Below are positions 22,785-32,175 of a DNA stretch of 64,000 nt, in pieces. Made by a program: the position numbers and the translations under genes. The DNA is from Cepaea nemoralis. Its lineage: Eukaryota > Mollusca > Gastropoda > Stylommatophora > Helicidae. The notes beneath the pieces are model-generated. The model did no database searches and had not been told where the DNA came from. It saw only the letters and a list, made by a program, of their open reading frames with translations. Positions within the stretch are counted from its first letter, which is position 1, and each line of letters begins with the position of its first letter. Location: the NCBI GenBank assembly GCA_014155875.1, contig JACEFZ010014551.1, positions 569,501 to 633,500 on the forward strand. Reading direction: 5' to 3'.

Positions 22785-23355
22785 AGTTAAGGGGGTACTC
22801 TTCCGAATAACGGTCCTAAATTATTTAGTGTAAAAAGTATCCTTTACAGGGCCTCATTTGTTGATGTTGTCGATCACTTCCGGTTCAATGTTACGTAGAC
22901 TGGTAGACCGATCGATGGATGCAATAAATGTTTCCTGGGCCCGGCCCTCACTGTCAGTCGGAGTGTACATCTATTTCCACATATAACTGATAGGTATACA
23001 CACCGACGACTGTGAGGTCCCTCCGGGCCCAAAAACATTTATTGCATCCATCGATCGGTCTAGCCGTCCACGTCACACTGAACTGGAAGTGATTGACAAC
23101 GCATGCAATGCTCGTTCCGATATGTACATTTTATTCACACAGAACATGCTTTCGGACAGTATTTACAACTTGTGTGCCACAATTTCCACATATATATGTG
23201 ACATATTATTGGTACGTAATTCCATTGTCTCAGTTCTATATTTTAGTTCGTAGTGTTTAATATTGTTTTTATTATATCACTTTATGAGGCCCTGTAAGGG
23301 ATACTTTTTACACTAAATAATTTAGGACCGTTATTCGGAAGAGGGCCGTTAACTG
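22785..23355. mobile_element. MITE-like inverted-repeat element inside hAT-2
   Basis: About 60-bp arms beginning AGTTAAGG...CTCTTCCGAATAACGG on the left and ending CCGTTATTCGGAAGAG...CCGTTAACTG on the right. A second, inner inverted repeat surrounds GATGCAATAAATGTTT and AAACATTTATTGCATC. TA flanks both ends (22783-22784, 23356-23357), consistent with a Tc1/mariner/pogo-type target. No ORF. Confidence 0.6.
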
Positions 23356-23663
23356 TATGGCGACTCTCAGTCGCTACTGGAGCTGGGTAAACGTCCAGTA
23401 TAAGTAACTTCTGTCCGCCATGTTAGTAGCCGTGATTTCATTGTTAGACGTTAGAGTTGAACTACTGGTTATACTCAGCCGGCACTAAGCATTTCGCGCT
23501 ATTTGTTCCGAATGGAGCGAAATGCTTAATGCCGGGATCTCAGTTTCTGCAGTGTTTCGCAGTAACGCTCAGCATTCACCGTTGGTGTTAATTTGAAATA
23601 AGCGTCCGTTAAATTGTAGTAAAACTCTCGTTGTTTTAAAAAAATATATTTTTTTTCTTTTAA

Positions 23664-23760
23664 TGTTGCATATCCCTTACATGACCTTGCAGTCAACACC
23701 AACAATTTTTAGCTGCTGTTTATGTACTAGGCAAGATTTCACGTTCAGTAGTTTGCCTTT
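23664..23760 (-). mobile_element. SINE family S, 3' half
   Basis: The minus strand carries AAACTACTGAACGTGAAATC, an ACCAACAATTT equivalent of the body, and the CCTTGCAGTCAACACC and TTGCATATCCCTTAC complements of the 3' end. The head is missing. Confidence 0.7.
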
Positions 23761-23761
23761 T

Positions 23762-23990
23762 GGCTAAAGGCTTGCGAACGTGGTTCGTGAGCCGGGTACC
23801 AGGCGTTCGAATCTCAGCTGCGACCGATTTGTGCAGCAGACCGTGTCGTGTTGTGTTATACCGTGCTGGTATTGGAGCCGGTCGTTCAGAAAGCAATGGC
23901 AAACTACTGAACGTAACACTTGCCTAGTACATCAACAACAGCTGAAAAATGCTGGTGTTGACGGCAACGTCCCGTAAGGGATACGCAACC
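23762..23990 (+). mobile_element. SINE family S, near full length
   Basis: tRNA-like head with B-box-like GCGTTCGAATCTC (about 23803), body GAGCCGGTCGTTCAGAAAGC, then AATGGCAAACTACTGAACG and the 3' end ACGTCCCGTAAGGGATACGC with an A-rich tail. Confidence 0.82.
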
Positions 23991-24004
23991 AAAAAAAAAC
24001 AAAA

Positions 24005-24150
24005 GTTTGCCATTGCTTTCTGAACGACCGGCTCCCATACCAGCACGTTATAACACAATGCGACACGGTCTACTGCACAAATCGGTCGCGGCTGCGTTTC
24101 GAACGCCTGGTACTCGGCTCACGAACCGTGTTTGCAAGCGTTTGGCCACG
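24005..24150 (-). mobile_element. SINE family S, 5' head and body
   Basis: The minus strand reads GGTCTCCGTGGCCAAACGCTT, GGCGTTCGAAACGC and GAGCCGGTCGTTCAGAAAGC. It stops at AATGGCAAACTTTT. The 3' half is absent. Confidence 0.75.
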
Positions 24151-24425
24151 GAGACCGTTTATAAAACAATATATACATTGTATAAATATAAGTTATATAT
24201 AAATGGTGTATAAATTCAATTTGTAATTTTTATTAATTTCAGTTTTAGAAGCATCATTTTCCAGAAAAATTTGTCAAATGAAAAAGTATGTTATTTTGCG
24301 GTGGGGTAAATGTGCCATACATATTTAAATATGCATTATTAGTCTACGTTTACTCCAGTTCATATTACGTTTTTTTTAAAAGTTTTTATATGATCTTATA
24401 TTTATTTATTTCAGCTCACAGTGAA

Positions 24426-25025
24426 ATGAGTAGTGCAAGCAAGAACAAAAATTAGTCAATGTACGGAGGAATATTTAAAATTTGGTTTCATACCCACTGT
24501 CCACGATGAACGGTCACCTTTTTGTCTTTTATACCAACAATGCTTGACCAATGAATCAATGAATCGAGGTCGTCTTGAGGCGCATTTGAATGCAAAACAT
24601 AATGCTCATGTTAATTCAGATTTGAATTACTTTCAAACTTTAAAGAAAAATTTTTGAAAGAAAAGTAACATCAAAGTCTATTTTTACTGATCATAATGCA
24701 ACTATAAATCGTACTCTTAAGGCTAGATATCAAATTTCATTACGCATCGCTATATATGGGAAAAGTCATACTATAGGGGAGAATTAATATATATTAAGCT
24801 AAAAATAATTACCTAGATGTCAATAATATACCAATGAAAAATATAAAATCTTGTGCTGCAGATGGTGCTCCTAATATGATGGGGAAGGAAAATGGTTGCT
24901 TAAAACTGATGAAAGATGAGAATCCAGAAATTCTTCTTGCGCATTCTGTTATTCACAGGGAAAACCTGGTAGCTAACAACATTTCTCCTGTTCTAAATGA
25001 AGTACTAAATTTAGTTATAAAGTGT
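24426..25025 (+). pseudogene. hAT-2 transposase, N-terminal half (BED-like finger), frameshifted
   Basis: The ATG at 24426 begins MSSASKNKN, then stops. The +1 frame continues CTEEYLKFGFIP with a degenerate BED/zinc-finger block (LTNESMNRGRLEAHLNAKH). A following frame encodes TLKARYQISLRIAIYGKSH, and 24834-25025 encodes SCAADGAPNMMGKENG and AHSVIHRENLVA. These blocks match ZBED5/SCAND3-type domesticated hAT transposases in order; DGAP and the HR block belong to the RNase-H-like catalytic core. Several frameshifts and a probable deletion near 24790 inactivate it. LINE B then interrupts the core. Confidence 0.85.
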
Positions 25026-27472
25026 CAATCAATCAATCAATCATGTGCCATGCCGGAAAGCGTGGGCGGTCATGACTCGCCATTTCACTCGATCACCAGT
25101 GTCGTGGATCAGCTCAGTGTTCCTGTCTCGTCCATGCCATGTGGCCAAGCCATCCAGATATTTTCCTCTCGGTCTTCCTCTTGGTCTGTTCCCCTCGATC
25201 TTGCCAGTTGTCACTAAGTTCTCCAATCCATTTCTTCTCATAACATGTCCAGAAATTTTTGACTGTCTACGTCTAATTTCTCTAATCAGTTTACGATGTT
25301 CATTTGTCTCCTGCAGTACTTGGTCATTGGTTTTTCTGTCTGTCCATGGTATTCTTTGCATTTTCCTCAGAAACCACATTTCTGCAGCCATCAGATGCTT
25401 TTCAGCTTGACTGCTCATTGTCCAAGTTTCACATCCATACAAAAGAACAGGCTCTATGTATCCCCTCAACACTCTTTTTCTCGTTTCAATTGACATCTTT
25501 TTATTGGTCAGAATGTTTTTCATCTTGCTAAAGGCTACTTTCGCCATGGCGATTCTTGTTCTAATCTCTTCAAGGCATCTCCCATCAGATGTTATGACTG
25601 TTCCAAGATAATTGTACCGATTCACTTGTTGAAGAATATTTCCATTTACTTGTATATTACATTGTGGCACTTCCTCCTTCCTAGTGACGACCATAACCTG
25701 AGTCTTTTTACAATGTAATTCTAACCCCAGTTGCTCACTGTGTACAACAACCGCTACTACTAATTGTTGCAGGTCCTGCGCATTGTCTGCAATTAATACT
25801 GTATCATCTGCATATCTAATGTTATTGATGTTTCGTCCTCCAGTGCTGATTCCATTTATATCCTCTACATTTCTGAAAATATTTTCACTGTATAGTGAAA
25901 AAAGATCTGGACACATCACACATTTCTGCCTAACACCTCTCTTAATTGGCTGATACTGTCCCACTTCATTATCAATCCTGATTGCAGCTTGTTGTTTCCA
26001 ATATATGTTTTTTATAAGTCTAATGTCTTTCCCATCAATTTGTAGATCTGCAAGCATATTCACCACGTTGACATGTCTAACTCTATCAAAAGCTTTTGTA
26101 TAGTCAATAAAGCAAAGATGTATATCCTTGTTTACGTCTATAGCACGTTCAATAACTGTTCGCAGCATATACACAGCATTTACTGTACCCTTTCCTTCTA
26201 CAAACCCGCATTGTTCTTCCCCTATTTCAGGTTGTATCTTCTTCCTCACTCTTTGCATGATAATTCTTAGCAAAATCTTTGTGATGTGACTCATTATACT
26301 AATTGTTCTATGTTGATCACATTCCAAGGTTCCTGATTTCTTTGGGATTGCAATAAATATAGAGTTACATAATTCAGGAGGTATATCTCCAGTATCATAT
26401 AATGTGTTCAGCAGTCTGGTGACTTGATCTAGTCCAAATTCTTCTAAAGCTTTAATTATTTCTGTTGTGATGTTATCTGCACCGGGGACCATGCCAGCTT
26501 TCATATGCTTAAGAACATTTCGAAAATCCATCTCCAAAATTGGCGGTCCTTCATTATTAAATCTAATATCATACTGTTCATCTCTGTTATCATAATAAAG
26601 GTGTTTCACATAATCTGTCCATACCTGTAGAATCTGGTCTTTTTCTATTATGATTTTGCCATCTTCAGTTTTTAGACACCCTGTAGATGTACTTGTTCTT
26701 TTATTAGTAATTTCCTGAATTCTTATGTGCACTAATTTGGTATTTTGACTGTTGTGTTGGTTTTCAATTTCTAAGCACTTTTCCTCAAGCCATGCTTCTT
26801 TTGCCTCCTTACATAATGTTGTGACTTGTCTGTGAATTTCTTCATATTTGACAGAATTATTTTTGTTGACTCTTCTTGTTTCCATGAGGTGTAAAATTTC
26901 TTCAGTCATCCATTTCTTACGACCCACCCTCTTTAATTTTGGAATAGTTGTTTCTGCAGCCACATTGATTGAATTCTTCAACGTTTCCCATTGATCATCC
27001 ACATCCTGGAGTAGAATCTCTAGATCAGACAAAATTTCAAATCTGTTCTGTACTTCCATATTGAATTTGTTTTGTATTTCCTTGTCATTACTCAATGTAC
27101 ACAAATCATATTTAGTGTTTCCTGTTATATACTTGACTTTCTTCAACTTTATCCTCAATGTTCCTGTGAGTAATCTGTGGTCACTATAACAATCAGCTCT
27201 GGGAACTGTTTTTGCTATTGTTAATGCATTTCTAAATCTTCTGCTAATCAGAATGTAGTCAATCTGGTTTCTAATCCTGCTATCAGGACTCCTCCATGTC
27301 CATAATCTTCTAGGGTGTTGTTTGAACCAGGTGTTTCCTACAATCATTTCCTGTTCTTTTGCCCACTCTACGAGTCTGTATCCTCTTTCATTTTTCTCTC
27401 CTAAACCATAGTTTCCTACTGTGTATCTCTATCCCCTTGATTTCCTACTTTTGCATTGAAGTCCCCTATTAT
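25026..27472 (-). mobile_element. LINE family B (RTE-like), 5'-truncated, long open frame
   Basis: The 3' tail (TTGA)n lies at the lower coordinate (CAATCAATCAATCAATCA, 25026-25043). Flanking TTATAAAGTGT (25015-25025 and 27473-27483) is an 11-bp perfect target duplication, and removing the insert restores the hAT frame (LVIKC followed by INAIKASAKC). The 5' end is truncated inside the endonuclease at the GDFNAKVG block. Confidence 0.93.
25041..27347 (-). CDS. LINE family B endonuclease (C-terminal part) and reverse transcriptase
   Basis: Open frame of 768 codons. Residues 20-60 are the end of the AP-endonuclease-like domain (SRIRNQIDYILISRR, catalytic SDH at 55-57). The RT spans about 285-620: GADNITTEIIKALEEFG, FIAIPKK (331-337), FIDYTKAFDRV (413-423), RGVRQKC (470-475), YADDT (512-516) and YLGTVITSDGR. 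The C-terminal region has RRRQSKI and GNRPRGRPRGKYLDG. All RT catalytic aspartates are present; the usual G of VRQGC is K. The endonuclease N-terminus is missing, so the copy is not autonomous. The ATG at 27347 is internal to the domain: coding resemblance continues upstream through one frameshift to about 27465. Confidence 0.9.
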   Translation of the reverse strand: MIVGNTWFKQHPRRLWTWRSPDSRIRNQIDYILISRRFRNALTIAKTVPRADCYSDHRLLTGTLRIKLKKVKYITGNTKYDLCTLSNDKEIQNKFNMEVQNRFEILSDLEILLQDVDDQWETLKNSINVAAETTIPKLKRVGRKKWMTEEILHLMETRRVNKNNSVKYEEIHRQVTTLCKEAKEAWLEEKCLEIENQHNSQNTKLVHIRIQEITNKRTSTSTGCLKTEDGKIIIEKDQILQVWTDYVKHLYYDNRDEQYDIRFNNEGPPILEMDFRNVLKHMKAGMVPGADNITTEIIKALEEFGLDQVTRLLNTLYDTGDIPPELCNSIFIAIPKKSGTLECDQHRTISIMSHITKILLRIIMQRVRKKIQPEIGEEQCGFVEGKGTVNAVYMLRTVIERAIDVNKDIHLCFIDYTKAFDRVRHVNVVNMLADLQIDGKDIRLIKNIYWKQQAAIRIDNEVGQYQPIKRGVRQKCVMCPDLFSLYSENIFRNVEDINGISTGGRNINNIRYADDTVLIADNAQDLQQLVVAVVVHSEQLGLELHCKKTQVMVVTRKEEVPQCNIQVNGNILQQVNRYNYLGTVITSDGRCLEEIRTRIAMAKVAFSKMKNILTNKKMSIETRKRVLRGYIEPVLLYGCETWTMSSQAEKHLMAAEMWFLRKMQRIPWTDRKTNDQVLQETNEHRKLIREIRRRQSKISGHVMRRNGLENLVTTGKIEGNRPRGRPRGKYLDGLATWHGRDRNTELIHDTGDRVKWRVMTAHAFRHGT

Positions 27473-27483
27473 TTATAAAGTGT

Positions 27484-28345
27484 ATCAATGCTATTAAAGC
27501 TAGTGCCAAGTGTGAACGCCTCTTCAAGTTATTTTGCGAAGAACAAAATGAAGACCATGTGAGACTTATACTTCATACAGAAGTAAGATGGTTCTCGAAA
27601 GGGAATTGCTTGAAAAAATTTATGGAACTATTTGATACTCTTTTTTTTTAAGCGACAAACCTGAAATGAAAAATCTGTTAACGGTCGATGGTAAGGCATT
27701 TTTGAGTTATTTAGCCGATATCTTCGAGAAACTAAATATATTAAATCGACAACTTCAAGGAACAAATAAAATTATTGTCGATGCAAAAGCAAAGATATTT
27801 GGTTTCATTACCTTTATTGAATTATGTCAGACATATATTTACAACAAAAATTTTAAAAACTTTCATTGGCTCCAAGAATGTCAAGTGACTGATACCGCTA
27901 TATATGTTATTGTCGATCATCTGAAAATTTTATCGGCTGATTTAAAAGAAAGATTTTCTGATTTGAAAAAAAAAAATGATTTCCCAACTTGGATGATGCA
28001 GCCAATTTTAATGGATTTGTCTGATATTTCAAATATGCAGTATCCAGAAGAACTCGCAGAAATGCAAAGGGATGAGGGGTGGCATGGCTTTGTGAGGAAA
28101 CATAAATCAAATATCCAAATGCAACCAAATGTGCAAGAGAACTATTGTTTACCGTTTCCAACTTTATATTTAGCTGAATGCGGATTTAGTGCCATAAATG
28201 ACTTGCTGCTGCTATATGAAAAAAAAAAAAATATATAAAAGAAGAGAAATCGGCTGGATATAACAGAACGAGACTTGAGACTGAAGTTAACTAAATTCGA
28301 ACCTGACATAAAATCTCTTTGTAGCAAGCATCAAGGGCAAGGATC
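27484..28345 (+). pseudogene. hAT-2 transposase, C-terminal half
   Basis: Resumes the core after LINE B with ASAKCERLFKLFCEEQNEDH and HTEVRWFSKGNCLKKF (about 27570-27625), then in the frame at 27666-28238 the insertion domain and the dimerisation region, ending FPTLYLAECGFSAINDLLL. A poly-A run at about 28219-28230 shifts frame, after which KRNRLDITERDLRLKLTKFE and IKSLCSKHQGQGSH complete the usual hAT C-terminus. The LTR element inserted about 20 bp beyond the stop. Confidence 0.87.
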
Positions 28346-28373
28346 TCACTAAATTTAAATAATATATAGTTAC

Positions 28374-29085
28374 TGACATAAGCCTGGGTCATTGACATTG
28401 ATGTGAGTGACCGGGCATGAGAAAGAATGGAGATGAAAGTGGGAGACAGTAAAGTGGCTGACCTGGCTATGAGAAAACAGCCAGTCCTGAGAAATAAAAT
28501 AGTGAGGGTACAGAAAACCCCTAGGGTGGATGGGGCGAGAGATAGGGTATTTGTGTGTGAGAGTTAAGTTTTAGACACCGAACGAGTCGGGAGTCGGTAG
28601 TCGACGGGGAACTGTGTTGTGTGATTCTCCGAGCTGTAAAGGCAATCCTAAACCCAGGGTGGGATACATAGAGAGCAGAGGCTCCGACCCAGTGGGTGGG
28701 TCGTATTGTGGGAGATCCAGCCGTGGATAGTAGCTGGACTACATGTCTATGAATTTGAGATTTGACAGGCCGTGAGAAGGCATTGATGAGTGCGTGTAGA
28801 GTGTTGAGGAATATATATATCTCTTCGGTGGATTACATCGTGTTCTGGATTTATAAACATGTTCCGTTTGTCCGTGTTATTTCTGTAATAAAGGATTATG
28901 TGCGCCAACGGAATCTTGTTTAATGACTGGTGAATATGCACTGCGGGGGTGAGTTATATTGCAAGACAGTTAGATATCTCCATTGACACACAATGAGTAT
29001 CGTTACCTATTACGACCATCACACGACAATATCAGGCAAAGATCATCAAGAACATTGAACTTATCATCAAGAACGACGTGTGACA
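28374..29085 (+). repeat. 5' LTR of gag-protease element
   Basis: 712 bp, matching 34946-35574 plus 36063-36172. It lacks the 476-bp foldback and an about 17-bp segment present in the 3' LTR near 35131. Confidence 0.9.
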
Positions 29086-29087
29086 TC

Positions 29088-29105
29088 TGGAGGCTTCGTC
29101 CGTTC
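29088..29105 (+). promoter_or_regulatory. putative primer binding site
   Basis: TGGAGGCTTCGTCCGTTC begins two bases after the LTR end and starts with TGG as expected for a tRNA 3' end. The same stretch recurs at about 29153-29170. The matching tRNA was not identified. Confidence 0.5.
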
Positions 29106-30020
29106 AAGAAACCCAGTGAATCATCTGAGGCTCGTCGCTTAGTAAGGAGTATCTGGAGGCTTCGTCCGTTCAAGAAACCCATTGCATTATAGACATTGGT
29201 GTCATTCTGAGATATTTGTGGGCTCTTCGCTGAGAGAGGTGTTATTATCTGTGACTTCGTTCCATCAAACTAGTCAGCGCGTGGGGAAAATAAGCGGCAG
29301 AAATCACAAGTGAACAGTCAGTTCACGTCTAGTTCACTACAGGTGAATTGGATACCAACCATTTCGCTGAAGCAAGCGGGGGTGTCAGAGATTTAACGCA
29401 GCACATATCAACCGGCAGAGTCGACTACGGTGACAGGGGTGGTCACTAGTCAAAACAGCACAGAGGAAATGTCGCGTGGACAGTGAGGTGTTTGCAATAA
29501 GAGCGGTCAGCCCTAGTGTGTGTGTGTTTGACAGGACAGGATTGAAGACAGCGAGCAATTTCGTCGCAACATCCTGTGCGTGGTGGGATATTTGTGTGTG
29601 TGTGTGTGTGTGCTGAGGCAACGCACTGTGTTTGTCGCGGGTCGACAAGTGAAGAATTCCACCACAGCTAACAAGGCCGGGTTGAGAGAGGGTCAGCGCT
29701 GTTTACGAGGACAGCTGGAAAAAGGGTATTAACGGTACCCCTACCACAGGTGCGGGGGCAGACGTGGAAAGTGGTTGTGTATGGCGGAAAAGTTCCGGGC
29801 AGTTTACAGACAGATTAAGTGTGACTTTCCACAAAGGGAAAAAGAGCAGCCGTAGTGGGGCTGTCAAGGTTGTGTGGAAACTGTTTTTACGGAGGAATTT
29901 TTCACTGAGAGTGACCGCGAGGTCATGGGCTAACGGGGCTATGGCTCGCCATAGGGGATGGACTCCCTGTGGTCAGATTAGTGTCCTAAACCTGCGACTG
30001 GCCTAGCAAGCCGGCAGGGG
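29106..30020 (+). other. leader region of gag-protease element
   Basis: Untranslated-looking internal sequence with a second copy of the primer-site-like stretch (from 29153) and a short TG run near 29597-29612. No coding motif. Confidence 0.55.
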
Positions 30021-30785
30021 ATCTTCATACTGCTCGTAGAAAAACTAAGAAGTAATAGTCTAAACGAAATGTGTAGGGAACATAACATGAAAATTAGCAC
30101 AAGCAAAACAGAGGTAATGACTATAACTAAAGAAGAACAAACAGCAACAATTCACCTAAACGAACATCCCTTGAAACAAGTAAAGAGCTTCAAGTACCTA
30201 GGAAGTATAATATCATCAAATGGCAGATCAGAAGACAAGATCGAAAATAGGTGCAATAAGGCAAATCAACTCATTGGACAAATGGCACCAATACTAAAGA
30301 ACAAACATGTATCAATAACTACTAAGAAAGCACTTTACAACACAATCTTCCTACCAACTCTGTGCTACCAATGCCAAACCTGGACAATGACAGAAAAAGA
30401 GAAAAGAAAAATCACAACAACAGAAATGAGGTTCCTGAGAAGAATACTCAACGTATCAAGAAGAGATAAGATAAGAAATGAAGAAATCAGGGCTAAAGTG
30501 GGGGTAAAAGCTGCTCTAGATTTTATTAGAAAGCAGCAAGTCAAATGGTTTGGCCATGCAAGTAGGCTACCAGTCAACAGCATGCCACAACAAGCAATGC
30601 TGTACAGACCAGATGGAAACAGAGGAAGAGGCCGACCACGTAAACGTTGGACGGAGGGAATAACAGAATCCATGGGAATGTCGATATACGAAGCCCATAA
30701 CCGGGCACTCTCACGAAGTTTATACTTCACCTCGACACCGCAAGGTACAAGAGGAACATGATGAGATGAGATGAGATGAGTGATA
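30021..30785 (+). mobile_element. LINE family C 3' fragment inside the LTR element
   Basis: 5'-truncated insertion whose coding region opens before 30069 (LLVEKLRSNSLNE) and ends at 30761, followed by the (GATGA)n tail at 30761-30780. It is in the same orientation as the host element. Confidence 0.85.
30069..30761 (+). CDS. LINE family C RT C-terminal region (truncated ORF)
   Basis: Open frame of 230 codons covering sequence downstream of the RT palm: NMKISTSKTEVMTI, FKYLGSIISSNGRSEDKIE, FLPTLCYQCQTWTMT, FLRRILNVSRRDKIRNEEI, KQQVKWFGHASRLP and GRGRPRKRWTEGI. These blocks follow YADD in RTE-type ORFs and are the most often mis-annotated fragments of such LINEs. The catalytic part is missing, so no enzyme results. 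It is intact over its length, in contrast to the family C relics at 12180 and 54866. Confidence 0.85.
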   Translation: MCREHNMKISTSKTEVMTITKEEQTATIHLNEHPLKQVKSFKYLGSIISSNGRSEDKIENRCNKANQLIGQMAPILKNKHVSITTKKALYNTIFLPTLCYQCQTWTMTEKEKRKITTTEMRFLRRILNVSRRDKIRNEEIRAKVGVKAALDFIRKQQVKWFGHASRLPVNSMPQQAMLYRPDGNRGRGRPRKRWTEGITESMGMSIYEAHNRALSRSLYFTSTPQGTRGT

Positions 30786-32175
30786 AAGAGAAATTGAGGT
30801 GACATTGTGAGTTGGGGGTGGAAGGTGTAAAGGTACTCAGAAAAATTTCCACGGCCTATTGTGGTCAAGATGACTCATTCTGAATGAACAAAACAAGGTT
30901 GTTTTGAAAGAAAGCCAGACTTGATGTTTCGTCTTTGTTCAAGCCCGTTGTCATCATTATTCTGTTATGAGCAAACATTTTTAACTTAGCGTCATCGCAA
31001 CCATGGTCGTATTTCTTTGCCAATAAGGATGTATATATAAAAATTTAAAGCGCTGGATATTTGGTGGCATTATTTTTTTGTTGTTGCTGAACTTTGGCTT
31101 TAAAAGTAAATATATCACATAATTGATACAACTACGGACTGTGTCGAGACAGAACAGTTTGGATATCACTATCATCTTCAACTTTTGTCGACAGTTGGAA
31201 CTTGTGATCACCACGTGAATTCAGGAACCACTCAACAAATCAATCAGTCATTTTGAAATCTAGTGTCGTAGACATTTCCAGCGGATTGCGAATAACTATT
31301 AAAACGAACAAAATAAGGACTTTTATGAGATTTCACCATTGCATTGTTGTCGGCGATTTTATTTTGTTTTCTCTTGCTCTCATCGTCCTAAGTATTGTTG
31401 TTGTGCGTTACGTAATTATTTGTATGTGGTACAGTGGTCGTAATAAGTAGGATATTTTTGCATTGTTTCGCGACGTGCGGGAGACAAAGCAAAGAGAAAT
31501 TGTCTAGGTACACATTGTATGTTGTTGAGAGGCAGCTGACGAGTCAGTTTGGTTTGTGCGGTTGAGCATTGGGTCGTCTCGACTTTATACACGGTGTCCA
31601 AGTGTCTATCGTCAGATCTGTGTATATTTTAAGTATATATTCGTTTTCTTTCTTTCTTCTTTTCGTTATATTTACATATGATATTTGTTGTGGTCGGATA
31701 TATGTTATTATTGTGATCTTTCGTCATGTCTGCTGTCTAGTGGTCTTTGTCAGTTTATATTTATATATTACGCGCACTGTGGGTGTCCCTACACAAGCTT
31801 GTGGTTGTTACCGTGGTTTATTTCTTTGTGATCACCGTCTCCTTGTACTTGGCTTGTGAGTCTAACGTTTTTATAGAAAACACTTAGTGTTATCATCCAT
31901 TTGTTTGTATATGTATTTAAATGTTTGTTTAACAATATTTTCAGAAATGTTATACAACTATGTGTTATAGATATATGCCAGGGAGCATAGGTGATATTTC
32001 CCCTCACTACCTAGTGCTTATAGAGTGACTGGGTGAGTACAGAGTAATATTTTGGCACTACGAATTTACGTACACAGTGAGTTGTGGTTTACTTAGGGAA
32101 GTGACACAAATACTAACAGCAGAGTCGTCACATTTATAGTTGGCTGACAGACAGCAACGTGTCCACAAGTACAAG
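30786..32175 (+). other. internal untranslated region between LINE C fragment and gag
   Basis: AT-rich DNA without a convincing ORF or recognised repeat. It lies inside the LTR element and immediately upstream of gag. Confidence 0.5.

Noticed and set aside
24433..28238. Domesticated ZBED5-like host gene
   Set aside because: The frame is broken several times, split by a LINE, and enclosed by hAT ends with an 8-bp target duplication. It is a transposon copy.
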